The notes beneath the pieces were generated by a model that did not search any database, was not told where the DNA came from, and worked only from the letters and a program-made list of their open reading frames with translations. DNA of 38,771 nucleotides, taken from NCBI RefSeq assembly GCF_016924665.1, contig NZ_JAFFJT010000003.1, forward strand, positions 1-38,771, written 5' to 3'. This DNA is from Nocardioides sp. SYSU D00038 (GTDB taxonomy: Bacteria; Actinomycetota; Actinomycetes; Propionibacteriales; Nocardioidaceae). Of the stretch, positions 7,872 to 15,471 are shown in pieces (positions within the stretch are counted from its first letter, which is position 1; the number at the start of each line of letters is the position of its first letter). Position numbers and translations under genes: made by a program.

Positions 7872-7900
7872 GACGCCGAGGCCCCCCTCGAGGTTTCACC
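7872..7900 (-). promoter_or_regulatory. Predicted ECF-sigma promoter of the exported-protein gene
   Basis: Minus strand: GGTGAAACCT, 15 bases, CGTC. The same two blocks with the same 15-base gap occur before the sigma gene at 9283-9311. An AAC-containing -35 and CGTC -10 fit ECF sigma factors. It starts immediately after the stop codon of the anti-sigma-like gene and predicts a 5' UTR of about 30-35 bases. Confidence 0.65.
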
Positions 7901-8710
7901 TCAGCAGGGGTCGGCCGCGAAGACGCACATCCCGTCGACCACGGGCCGCACCCGGCCGGCCAGCCAGTCGCCCACCGAGCCGGCCGGACGCGCGGTCGCC
8001 GACGAGGTGTGGTCGAGGAGCACCGCGTTGCCGACCCGGACGGCGAGCACCGACTCGGTGCGGCTCCCGGCGGAGACGACGAAGGCCCAGGACTCCTCGG
8101 CACCCGCCCCGCGGACGTCGTCGGCGACCGCCGCCTCGCGACCGTCCGGCCCCTCGCCGCAGACGCCGGCGGTCTGGCGCACCTCGGCCAGGGCCGCACC
8201 GGCCCCGGCGGGGTCGGCGTAGACGAGCAGCAGCCGGTCCTCGCGGGAGCCGCGCGCTCCGTCACCCACTGCCAGCCGCAGGTCGGAGACGCCGGGCGGC
8301 AGGCCCGGCACCCACTGCGCCTCGCCGCAGGAGAGGCTGCTGCGCACCGCGTCGACGTCGTCGAGGTCGCTCACGACCGGGCGGCCGCCCGCGGTCGTCA
8401 TGCCCGCCGTGACGTCGAGTCCGGCCGGCACGCGGGAGAGCCACGGCCCGCCGGGCCCCGGGTCGGTCGCGACGCTGCTCGAGGCCGAGCGCGGCCCGGG
8501 TCCGTCGGCGACCGGCGTGCCGCCACCGCCCGCGCCGGCGACGAGGAAGGTAGGCACCGCGACCAGCGCCGCGGTGCCGAGGGCGGCCCCCAGCGCCGTC
8601 CGGGTGCGACGGCGGGACAGGTCCTGCCCGCGCCGGCGGACCTCCGCGGCCGGCGGCAGGTCCCACACCGGCGGGTCAAGGTCGTCGAGGGGCGGCCAGC
8701 GCTCAGCCAC
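7901..8710 (-). CDS. Anti-sigma-like single-pass membrane protein
   Basis: 269-aa protein translated from a GTG at 8710 that overlaps the sigma gene stop by eight bases; GGAGGAG lies seven bases upstream of the GTG. Layout: a 45-residue cytoplasmic N-terminus with the WPPLDDLDPPVWDLPP motif and basic residues, one transmembrane helix (about 48-72, ALGAALGTAALVAVPTFLVA), then an extracytoplasmic domain with several cysteines, ending CVFAADPC. No zinc-type HxxxCxxC anti-sigma motif is visible. Overlap with an ECF sigma gene suggests that it senses something outside the cell and holds the sigma factor; this is inference. Confidence 0.7.
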   Translation of the reverse strand: MAERWPPLDDLDPPVWDLPPAAEVRRRGQDLSRRRTRTALGAALGTAALVAVPTFLVAGAGGGGTPVADGPGPRSASSSVATDPGPGGPWLSRVPAGLDVTAGMTTAGGRPVVSDLDDVDAVRSSLSCGEAQWVPGLPPGVSDLRLAVGDGARGSREDRLLLVYADPAGAGAALAEVRQTAGVCGEGPDGREAAVADDVRGAGAEESWAFVVSAGSRTESVLAVRVGNAVLLDHTSSATARPAGSVGDWLAGRVRPVVDGMCVFAADPC

Positions 8711-9233
8711 GGCGGCACTCCTCCACCACGCGGGCACCCGGGCCGCCCTCCGGCGGCGGGTCGTCACCGAGGATCTCCGCGAGCGCCGCGCGGCCGCGGC
8801 GGAGCCGGGTCTTCACCGTGTTCACCGGCACCCCCAGCTCGGCGGCGACGTCCTGCACGGGCAGGTCGGCGAGGTGGTGCAGCACGACCACCTGCCGCTG
8901 CGCCTCGGGGAGCCGGCGCAGCGCCTCGACCACGGCGACGTAGGTCTCGCTCGGCCCGGCGACGGTGCCGGTGCCCTGGAGCGCCCGGTCCGGCGCCCGG
9001 CGGCCACGGACCGCGCGTCGCCAGCGGCTCACCGCGAGGCGGTACGCCGTGGTGCGCACCCAGGCCTCGGGGTGCTGCACGTGGGCGAGCGAGCGCCGTG
9101 CGGTCCAGGCCCGGGCGAACGCCTCCTGCACGCACTCCTGCGCCTCGTCGCGGTCGCCGATCATGGCGTAGACCTGACTCGTGATCCGCTGCGCGGAGGC
9201 GGCGTAGAACTCGTCGAAGTCATGCTCGTCCAT
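8703..9233 (-). CDS. ECF RNA polymerase sigma factor (SigE type)
   Basis: 176-aa group IV sigma factor. Region 2 starts at DEHDFDEFYAASAQR and runs to about residue 70 (EAWVRTTAYRLAVSRWRR), region 4 covers about 110-160 with the HTH DVAAELGVPVNTVKTRLRRG. The ATG at 9233 has GGGAG upstream and gives the usual SigE-type N-terminus; an ATG 27 bases earlier is less likely. An ECF-like promoter (9283-9311) lies 50 bases upstream, suggesting autoregulation. The downstream gene overlaps and encodes the probable anti-sigma partner. The region between this gene and the divergent flavodoxin-like gene holds both promoters. Confidence 0.88.
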   Translation of the reverse strand: MDEHDFDEFYAASAQRITSQVYAMIGDRDEAQECVQEAFARAWTARRSLAHVQHPEAWVRTTAYRLAVSRWRRAVRGRRAPDRALQGTGTVAGPSETYVAVVEALRRLPEAQRQVVVLHHLADLPVQDVAAELGVPVNTVKTRLRRGRAALAEILGDDPPPEGGPGARVVEECRRG

Positions 9234-9282
9234 CGGCTCCCGTTCACGTGGCCGCCCCACGGCAGGCGGCTCCTGACCACGT

Positions 9283-9311
9283 GACGCCTGGGGAGGCCGT
9301 CAGGTTTCACC
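9283..9311 (-). promoter_or_regulatory. Predicted autoregulatory ECF-sigma promoter
   Basis: Minus strand: GGTGAAACCT, 15 bases, CGTC, followed by ACG. Identical -35 block, gap and -10 core to the promoter at 7872-7900. Transcription would start near 9276, about 43 bases before the sigma gene ATG. Confidence 0.65.
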
Positions 9312-9343
9312 GGGGCCGCGACCGATCGTCCTACGCTGGCCGG

Positions 9344-9832
9344 GTGACCCGGCTGCTCGTCGTACACCACTCCCCCACGCCGACGGTGCAGCGGCTCACC
9401 GACGCGGTGGTGGCCGGCGCCCAGGACGACGCGATCACCGGCGTCGAGGTCGTGGTGCGGCCGGCGCTGGAGGCGACGGCCGACGAGGTGCTCGGCGCCG
9501 ACGGCTACCTGCTCGGCACGCCCGCCAACTTCGGCTACATGTCCGGCGCGCTCAAGCACTTCTTCGACACGATCTTCCTCGAGGCGGGCGGCGAGCTGGC
9601 CGACGACGGTGCCGCGACCGGCGGCGGGGGCGGCGGCAGGAAGCCGTACGGGCTGTGGGTCCACGGCCGCTACGACACCACCGGAGCGGTGCGCTCGGTG
9701 CAGTCGATCGTGCAGGCGCTGCCGTGGGCGCAGTCGGCGGCGGTCCTGGAGGTGCTCGGCGACGTGGGCGAGCAGCACACCGACGCGGCGTACGAGCTCG
9801 GCGGCACCCTGGCAGCCCTGCTGGCCGGCTAG
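9344..9832 (+). CDS. Flavodoxin-like / NADPH-dependent FMN reductase family protein
   Basis: 162-aa flavodoxin-fold protein. The N-terminal strand TRLLVVHHSPTPT gives the FMN phosphate loop, and GTPANFGYMSGALKHFFD (about 62-79) is the second FMN-contact loop of WrbA/flavodoxin-type proteins. A Gly-rich insert follows (around 93-100). It probably binds FMN and transfers electrons to a small molecule; substrate unknown. The GTG start has TACGCT (9332-9337) six bases upstream, so the mRNA is probably leaderless. It is transcribed away from the sigma locus. Confidence 0.8.
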   Translation: MTRLLVVHHSPTPTVQRLTDAVVAGAQDDAITGVEVVVRPALEATADEVLGADGYLLGTPANFGYMSGALKHFFDTIFLEAGGELADDGAATGGGGGGRKPYGLWVHGRYDTTGAVRSVQSIVQALPWAQSAAVLEVLGDVGEQHTDAAYELGGTLAALLAG

Positions 9833-9839
9833 CCCGCGA

Positions 9840-9853
9840 CCCCAGATGTGGGG
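9840..9853. promoter_or_regulatory. Putative NrdR box 1
   Basis: CCCCAGATGTGGGG, a palindrome centred 31 bp (three helical turns) from a second one at 9871-9884. NrdR boxes occur in such phased pairs at ribonucleotide reductase promoters. It abuts the -35 hexamer TTACAT. Confidence 0.55.
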
Positions 9854-9854
9854 G

Positions 9855-9883
9855 TTACATCGCTGTCATTCACCAGATATGGT
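9855..9883 (+). promoter_or_regulatory. nrdAB promoter
   Basis: TTACAT (9855-9860), a 17-bp spacer, and TATGGT (9878-9883). The -10 lies inside NrdR box 2. Transcription would begin near 9889, at the first paired base of the riboswitch. Confidence 0.6.
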
Positions 9884-9884
9884 G
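9871..9884. promoter_or_regulatory. Putative NrdR box 2
   Basis: CACCAGATATGGTG, a palindrome sharing the ATAT core and GTG half with the general NrdR consensus ACACWATATWGTGT, though several positions differ. It covers the -10, so an NrdR-nucleotide complex bound here would block polymerase. Confidence 0.55.
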
Positions 9885-9888
9885 CTCG

Positions 9889-10094
9889 AGCAGCTGGTCC
9901 GCCACGTCCGCCAGGCGTGGTGGGGCAAGAGGGAACCCGGTGGAAGTCCGGGACTGCCCCGCAGCGGTGAGTGGGAACGACCGCCGTCACCAAGCACTGG
10001 ACCACCGAGCACCACGGGTCTGGGAAGCGACGGCCAGTAGGGGTCGACCGAGCGATCGGGAGGCGCGCCCACGAGTCCGAAGACCTGCCAGCGC
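9889..10094 (+). ncRNA. Cobalamin (B12) riboswitch
   Basis: The conserved core is plain: AAGAGGGAACCCGGTGGAAG, then TCCGGGACTGCCCCGCAGCGG (9927-9967 or so), and the 3' signature GAGTCCGAAGACCTGCC (10073-10089). The closing stem P1 is GCTGG (9893-9897) with CCAGC (10088-10092). It precedes nrdAB, a B12-independent enzyme, so B12 should switch the operon off. The same arrangement is known for the Streptomyces class Ia nrdABS operon, where a B12-dependent class II enzyme (NrdJ) takes over. Confidence 0.93.
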
Positions 10095-10095
10095 G

Positions 10096-10230
10096 CCGCA
10101 CCCGCCGGGTGCGGTGGTCGGAGGCTGCGTGGGACGGCCGACGGCTCGCCGACGACGGCCCTCCGGCCGCCGCGTGCGCGCTCCGTCACCCCCCTCGCGA
10201 ACCCGACCGGTCCCGACCGATCTCGCGAGG
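10096..10230 (+). promoter_or_regulatory. Riboswitch expression platform hairpins
   Basis: Two stems lie between the aptamer and nrdA. CCGCACCC-GCC-GGGTGCGG (10096-10114) directly follows P1. CCTCGCGA (10193-10200) pairs with TCGCGAGG (10223-10230), and the latter reaches into the ribosome binding site AGGAGAGAG before the GTG at 10239, so it could hide it. Which one responds to B12 cannot be settled by eye. Confidence 0.5.
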
Positions 10231-10238
10231 AGAGAGAA

Positions 10239-12650
10239 GTGACGGTCACCGAGACACCAGGGCGCACCTCCATGCAGGTGCGCAAGCGCAACGGCGACAC
10301 CGAGCCCGTCGACGTCAACAAGATCGTCCGTGCGGTCGACCGCGTCTGCGGCGACCTCGCCGACGTTGACCCGATGCGGGTCGCCACCCGCACCATCAGC
10401 GGCCTCTACGACGGCGCGACCACCGCCGAGCTGGACCGGCTGTCGATCCAGACGGCGGCCGAGATGATCGGCGAGGAGCCGCAGTACTCGCGGCTCGCCG
10501 CCCGGCTGCTGGCCGGCTACGTCGACAAGGAGGTGCGCGGGCAGGGCGTGATGTCGTTCAGCCAGTCGGTCTCGCTCGGCCACGCCGAGGGGACGATCGG
10601 CGACGACACCGCGGCGTTCGTCAAGGACAACGCCCGCAAGCTCGACTTCGCGATCGACCCGGACGCCGACCGGCGGTTCGAGTACTTCGGGCTGCGCACG
10701 GTCTACGACCGCTACCTGCTGCGCCACCCCACGACCCGCCAGGTCACCGAGACTCCGCAGTACTTCCTGCTGCGGGTGGCGTGCGGCCTGGCCCGCACCC
10801 CGGGCGAGGCGATCGAGTTCTACCGGCTGATGAGCTCGCTGGCCTACCTGCCCAGCAGCCCCACGCTGTTCAACTCCGGCACCCGGCACACCCAGATGAG
10901 CTCGTGCTACCTCGTCGACAGCCCCCGCGACGACCTCGACTCGATCTACTCCCGCTACCAGCAGGTCGCCCGGCTCTCGAAGTTCGCCGGCGGCATCGGC
11001 ATCGCCTTCTCGAGGGTGCGCTCGCGGGGTGCCCTCATCCGGGGCACCAACGGTCAGTCCAACGGCATCGTCCCGTTCCTGCGCACCCTCGACTCCTCCG
11101 TCGCCGCGGTCAACCAGGGCGGGCGGCGCAAGGGTGCGGCGTGCGTGTACCTCGAGCCGTGGCACCCCGACATCGAGGAGTTCCTCGAGCTGCGCGACAA
11201 CACCGGCGAGGACGCCCGCCGCACCCACAACCTCAACCTCGCCAACTGGGTGCCCGACGAGTTCATGCGCCGGGTCGAGGCCGACGCGGAGTGGTCGCTC
11301 ATCGATCCCGACCAGGCGCCGGAGCTGCCCGACCTGTGGGGCCCGGCCTTCGACGCGGCGTACCGGGCGGCCGAGGAGGAGGGCCGGTTCGTCCGACGGG
11401 TCCGGGCCCGCGAGCTCTACGGCAGGATGATGCGCACGCTGGCCCAGACCGGCAACGGCTGGATGACGTTCAAGGACGCCGCCAACCGCACCTGCAACCA
11501 GACGAGCGACCCCGTCGCCGGTTCCCCGGGCGGCCCGGTCGTCCACCTCTCGAACCTCTGCACCGAGATCATCGAGGTCTCCTCCGACCGTGAGACCGCC
11601 GTGTGCAACCTCGGCTCGGTCAACCTCGCCCAGCACCTCACCGCCGACCGCTCCGACGTCGACTGGGACCGGCTGCGCGCGACGGTGCGCACGGCGGTGC
11701 CGCTGCTCGACCGGGTCATCGACGTCAACTACTACCCCAGCGAGGAGTCGGCGGCCTCCAACCCCCGCTGGCGCCCGGTGGGGCTGGGCCTGATGGGGCT
11801 GCAGGACGTGTTCTTCGCGCTCCGCCTGCCCTTCGACTCCGCGGAGGCGCGCGCCCTGTCGACCAGGGTGCAGGAGGAGATGTACCTGACGGCGCTGGAG
11901 GTCTCGTGCGAGCTCGCGCGCCGGCACGGCCCCCACCCGGCGTACGCCGGGACCCGGGCCGCGCAGGGGGTCCTCCAGCCCGACCACTGGCCGGTGACCC
12001 CGACCCAGACCGAGCGCTGGGCCGCGGTGCGGGCGGCGATCGCCGAGCACGGGCTGCGCAACTCCCTGCTGGTCGCCATCGCACCCACCGCCACCATCGC
12101 CAGCATCGCCGGCTGCTACGAGTGCATCGAGCCGCAGGTCTCCAACCTGTTCAAGCGCGAGACGCTCTCCGGGGAGTTCCTCCAGGTCAACAGCGCGCTG
12201 GTGGGCGAGCTGAAGGCACGTGGCCTCTGGACCCCCGAGGTCCGGGAGGCGATCAAGCGGGCGGAGGGCTCGGTGCAGGGCATCGAGGCGCTGCCGGACG
12301 ACGTCCGCGCGCTGTTCCGCACCGCGTGGGAGCTCCCCCAGCGGGCGCTGATCGATATGGCCGCCGAGCGCTCGGCGTACATCGACCAGAGCCAGTCGCT
12401 CAACCTCTTCATCGCAGGACCGTCGATCGGGAAGCTCAGCTCGATGTACCTGCACGCGTGGAAGTCGGGTCTCAAGACGACCTACTACCTCCGGTCGCGC
12501 CCGGCGACCCGCATCCAGCAGACGACGGTCTCGGCCCTGCCGTCCGCCGTCGCCCCCACCACCCCCCTGACCACCATCCCCAGCGACACCGACGCCGAGG
12601 CGCTCGCGTGCTCGCTCGAGAACCCCGAGACCTGCGAGGCCTGCCAGTGA
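10239..12650 (+). CDS. nrdA: Class Ia ribonucleoside-diphosphate reductase, alpha subunit
   Basis: Large subunit (803 aa) that reduces ribonucleotides to deoxyribonucleotides with electrons relayed from NrdB. An N-terminal ATP-cone (about residues 12-100, MQVRKRNGDTEPVD) provides allosteric control. Active-site residues: Cys223 (SSCYLV), the NLCTE motif with Asn439, Cys441 and Glu443, Cys456 (AVCNLGS), and the radical-transfer pair Tyr749-Tyr750. The tail carries the shuttle pair Cys799 and Cys802. Spacing matches E. coli NrdA. GTG start with AGGAGAGAG upstream; the frame ends in a GTGA overlap with nrdB. Regulation by B12 and probably NrdR. Confidence 0.96.
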   Translation: MTVTETPGRTSMQVRKRNGDTEPVDVNKIVRAVDRVCGDLADVDPMRVATRTISGLYDGATTAELDRLSIQTAAEMIGEEPQYSRLAARLLAGYVDKEVRGQGVMSFSQSVSLGHAEGTIGDDTAAFVKDNARKLDFAIDPDADRRFEYFGLRTVYDRYLLRHPTTRQVTETPQYFLLRVACGLARTPGEAIEFYRLMSSLAYLPSSPTLFNSGTRHTQMSSCYLVDSPRDDLDSIYSRYQQVARLSKFAGGIGIAFSRVRSRGALIRGTNGQSNGIVPFLRTLDSSVAAVNQGGRRKGAACVYLEPWHPDIEEFLELRDNTGEDARRTHNLNLANWVPDEFMRRVEADAEWSLIDPDQAPELPDLWGPAFDAAYRAAEEEGRFVRRVRARELYGRMMRTLAQTGNGWMTFKDAANRTCNQTSDPVAGSPGGPVVHLSNLCTEIIEVSSDRETAVCNLGSVNLAQHLTADRSDVDWDRLRATVRTAVPLLDRVIDVNYYPSEESAASNPRWRPVGLGLMGLQDVFFALRLPFDSAEARALSTRVQEEMYLTALEVSCELARRHGPHPAYAGTRAAQGVLQPDHWPVTPTQTERWAAVRAAIAEHGLRNSLLVAIAPTATIASIAGCYECIEPQVSNLFKRETLSGEFLQVNSALVGELKARGLWTPEVREAIKRAEGSVQGIEALPDDVRALFRTAWELPQRALIDMAAERSAYIDQSQSLNLFIAGPSIGKLSSMYLHAWKSGLKTTYYLRSRPATRIQQTTVSALPSAVAPTTPLTTIPSDTDAEALACSLENPETCEACQ

Positions 12651-13678
12651 CCACCACCGCCAGCGACCACACCGAGACCCGGATGCTGCTCGACCCGGGC
12701 ATGAACCTCACCCTGCGGCCGATGCGCTACCCGCACTTCTACGACCGCTACCGCGACGCCATCAAGAACACCTGGACCGTCGAGGAGGTCGACCTCCACT
12801 CCGACCTCAAGGACCTCCAGCGACTCACCGACGCCGAGCGCCACCTCGTCTCGCGGCTGGTCGCGTTCTTCGCCACCGGCGACACGATCGTGGCCAACAA
12901 CCTGGTGCTCAACCTCTACCAGCACATCAACTCCCCCGAGGGCCGGCTCTACCTCAGCCGGCAGCTCTTCGAGGAGGCGGTGCACGTGCAGTTCTACCTG
13001 ACCCTGCTCGACACCTACGTCCCGGACGACAGGGAGCGCCACGAGGCGTTCGCCGCCGTCGACAACATCCCGTCCATCAAGGCGAAGGCCGACTTCTGCT
13101 TCACCTGGATCGACTCGGTCTTCGAGCTGCAGGAGCTGCGCGGGCAGGACGACCGGCGCGCCTTCCTGCTGAACCTGATCTGCTTCGCGGCGGTGATCGA
13201 GGGGCTGTTCTTCTACGGCGCGTTCGCCTACGTCTACTTCCTGCGCTCGCGGGGGCTCCTCAACGGCCTGGCCTCCGGCACCAACTGGGTGTTCCGCGAC
13301 GAGTCGATGCACATGGCCTTCGCCTTCGACGTCGTCGACACCGTCCGCCAGGAGGAGCCGGACCTCTTCGACGACCGGATGGCCGAGCAGGTGCGGCAGA
13401 TGCTGATCGACGGCGTGGACGCCGAGGCGCAGTTCGCGGAGGACCTGCTCGGCGGCGGTGTCGCCGGCCTCTCCACCGCGGACATGCGTGCCTACCTCGA
13501 GCACGTCGCCGACCGCCGGATGGAGCGGCTCGGGCTGCCCGTCATCTACGGGTCGAAGAACCCGCTCGCGTTCATGGAGCTCCAGGACGTGCAGGAGCTG
13601 TCGAACTTCTTCGAGCGCAAGGTGTCGGCCTACCAGGTCGGTGTCTCGGGGTCGGTGGGCTTCGACGAGGAGTTCTGA
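12647..13678 (+). CDS. nrdB: Class Ia ribonucleotide reductase, beta subunit
   Basis: Radical-generating diiron subunit (343 aa). Predicted iron ligands are Asp79, Glu110, His113, Glu185, Glu219 and His222, and the stable radical Tyr117 lies in FEEAVHVQFYLTLLDTY with the E-x2-H-x3-Y spacing of E. coli NrdB. All expected ligands are present, so it should be active rather than a tyrosine-less class Ic variant. The GTG start overlaps the nrdA stop by four bases (GTGA). No third gene (nrdS or nrdI) follows; a strong hairpin ends the unit. Confidence 0.96.
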   Translation: MTTTASDHTETRMLLDPGMNLTLRPMRYPHFYDRYRDAIKNTWTVEEVDLHSDLKDLQRLTDAERHLVSRLVAFFATGDTIVANNLVLNLYQHINSPEGRLYLSRQLFEEAVHVQFYLTLLDTYVPDDRERHEAFAAVDNIPSIKAKADFCFTWIDSVFELQELRGQDDRRAFLLNLICFAAVIEGLFFYGAFAYVYFLRSRGLLNGLASGTNWVFRDESMHMAFAFDVVDTVRQEEPDLFDDRMAEQVRQMLIDGVDAEAQFAEDLLGGGVAGLSTADMRAYLEHVADRRMERLGLPVIYGSKNPLAFMELQDVQELSNFFERKVSAYQVGVSGSVGFDEEF

Positions 13679-13690
13679 CCCGCCACCGAT

Positions 13691-13734
13691 GCGCGCCCCG
13701 CACCTCGCCGGCCACGGCGCGGTGCGGGGCGCGC
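13691..13734 (+). terminator. Terminator hairpin of the nrdAB operon
   Basis: GCGCGCCCCGCACC (13691-13704) and GGTGCGGGGCGCGC (13721-13734) are perfect 14-base reverse complements, 13 bases after the nrdB stop. There is no U-tract. Confidence 0.8.
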
Positions 13735-13830
13735 CCGGTGCGGACCTCGGGCATCGCCGGGACGGGGACCGGGTGCGGGTGCCGCGGGTACGATTCCCCC
13801 GGCGACGAGTGGTCAGAGGGAGGACGTGTC

Positions 13831-14631
13831 GTGCGACCGGTGCTCCGCCTGGCCTTGGCGCTCGGCGTCGTCCTCGCGCTCTCGGCGTGCAGCGACTCCA
13901 GCCAGGGCACCAACACCGACCGCGAGCAGGTCGACTCGGTCGAGCCGCCCGAGCTGGGGGCCTGCCGGGTGCTCACCCCCGACGACGTCGCCGAGCGCAG
14001 CAACGCGACCCGCACGGTGCCGTGCACCGAGCGCCACAACGCCGAGACGTTCGCGGTCGGGCCGCTGCCCGAGGAGCTCGAGGACGCCGACTACGAGGCC
14101 CGCGAGCTGGGCGCGTTCGCCTACCGCACCTGCGGGGCGGCGTTCGAGCGGTTCGTCGGCGCCGACGAGAGCCTGGTGATGCGGACGGTCGTGAGCTGGG
14201 CGTGGTTCCGGCCCTCGCGCAAGGCGTGGGACGAGGGCGCACGCTGGTACCGCTGCGACATCGTCGGCGGCGGCGAGCAGTCGCAGCGCTACGTCGACCT
14301 GCCGCCCACCGCCAAGGGGCTGCTCCAGGGCCGGCCCAAGGACCGCTGGATGGTGTGCGTGGCGGGCGCGTCGGTGCAGGACGCCCCGAAGATCCCGTGC
14401 TCGGAGCCGCACACCTGGCGTGCGGTCACGACCATCAAGCTGGGCGAGGAGGATGACCCCTATCCGGGCGACCGGCTGGTGGAGGTCACGACCCGCGACT
14501 TCTGCTCGGAGTCGGTGGGCGCCTGGTTGAACTACCCGCCGGAGTACGAGTTCGGCTACACCTTCTTCCACGAGGAGGAGTGGATCGCAGGCAACCGTCG
14601 CTCGGTGTGCTGGGCGAGGACGAGCGCGTGA
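13831..14631 (+). CDS. Septum-formation-type lipoprotein, copy 1
   Basis: 266-aa exported lipoprotein. The signal (VRPVLRLALALGVVLALSAC) ends in the lipobox LSAC with Cys20 as the lipid-modified residue. The mature protein has a Cys-rich repeated pattern typical of the actinobacterial 'septum formation' family: GACRVLTPDD, VPCTERHNAETFAVG, later IPCSEPHTWRAV, and a CW near the end. GAGGGAGGA precedes the GTG; a TACGAT -10 at 13789-13794 suggests its own promoter. The next gene overlaps and is its paralogue. A role at the cell surface or division site is inferred from the family name only. Confidence 0.75.
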   Translation: MRPVLRLALALGVVLALSACSDSSQGTNTDREQVDSVEPPELGACRVLTPDDVAERSNATRTVPCTERHNAETFAVGPLPEELEDADYEARELGAFAYRTCGAAFERFVGADESLVMRTVVSWAWFRPSRKAWDEGARWYRCDIVGGGEQSQRYVDLPPTAKGLLQGRPKDRWMVCVAGASVQDAPKIPCSEPHTWRAVTTIKLGEEDDPYPGDRLVEVTTRDFCSESVGAWLNYPPEYEFGYTFFHEEEWIAGNRRSVCWARTSA

Positions 14632-15449
14632 CGCCGAGCCGTCCTCGCGTCCCCGCCCTGCTGGCGACCGTCGTGCTGGTGCTGGGCCTCGGCGCGTGCA
14701 CCTCCGACGACGAGCCCCGCGAGTCGACGGCGACCACGCCCCCCACCGCCGCGCCCCCGCCACCGCGTCCCGAGCCCGGCGCCTGCCGGCGGCTCACCCA
14801 CGAGCAGGCGCTGGCGCCGACCAACGACGCGCCGACCGTGCCGTGCCGGCGCCCCCACACCGCCCAGACCTTCTCGATCGGCGACCTGCGCACCACCGTC
14901 GACGGCCACCTGGTCGCGGTCGACTCCGACCACGTGCAGCGGCAGGTGGCCACCGCCTGCCCGACCCGGCTGGCGTCCTTCCTCGGCACCAGCCGCGAGG
15001 AGCTGCGGCTGAGCATGCTGCGGGCGGTGTGGTTCACCCCGACGCTGGAGGAGTCGGACGCCGGCGCGAGCTGGTTCCGCTGCGACGTGGTGGGCCTGGC
15101 CGGCGACGACGCCCTGGTGACGGTGCGCGGCAGCCTGGCCGACGCGCTGGCGACACCGGAGGGCCGCACCCGCTACGGCATGTGCGCCACCGCGGCGCCC
15201 GGCGCTCGCGGCTTCCGGCGGGTGCTGTGCAGCGCCGACCACGCCTGGCGCGCGATCTCGTCGGTCGACCTGCCGCGCGGTCGCTACCCCGGGGTCGGTG
15301 CCGCCCGGGCCGCGGGCGAGGAGCCCTGCGAGGACGCCGGGCGCCGGGTCGCCGACGACGCGCTCGACTTCGAGTGGGGCTGGGAGTGGCCGACCCGCGA
15401 GCAGTGGCGGGCCGGGCAGACCTGGGGCCGGTGCTGGGCGCCGGACTGA
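14628..15449 (+). CDS. Septum-formation-type lipoprotein, copy 2
   Basis: 273-aa paralogue of the preceding gene, with a GTGA overlap at its start. Signal and lipobox LGAC put the lipid-modified residue at Cys24, followed by a Thr/Pro-rich linker (28-48). Shared landmarks with copy 1 are GACRRLTHEQ, VPCRRPHTAQTFSIG, WFRCDVVG, the tail GRCWAPD and the central cysteines. The pair looks like an old tandem duplication that has diverged. The convergent NTF2-like gene starts 22 bases after its stop with no obvious terminator between. Confidence 0.75.
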   Translation: MTPSRPRVPALLATVVLVLGLGACTSDDEPRESTATTPPTAAPPPPRPEPGACRRLTHEQALAPTNDAPTVPCRRPHTAQTFSIGDLRTTVDGHLVAVDSDHVQRQVATACPTRLASFLGTSREELRLSMLRAVWFTPTLEESDAGASWFRCDVVGLAGDDALVTVRGSLADALATPEGRTRYGMCATAAPGARGFRRVLCSADHAWRAISSVDLPRGRYPGVGAARAAGEEPCEDAGRRVADDALDFEWGWEWPTREQWRAGQTWGRCWAPD

Positions 15450-15471
15450 CCCGCCGGACCGAGGCGCTGCG

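Noticed and set aside
9248..9343. Upstream extension of the flavodoxin-like gene
   Set aside because: The extra residues overlap the sigma-gene promoter and do not fit the flavodoxin N-terminus; GTG at 9344 has a fitting -10 box.
9987..12455. Over 800-codon minus-strand open frame opposite nrdA and the riboswitch
   Set aside because: Shadow of nrdA; covers the riboswitch and both expression hairpins; no recognisable domain.
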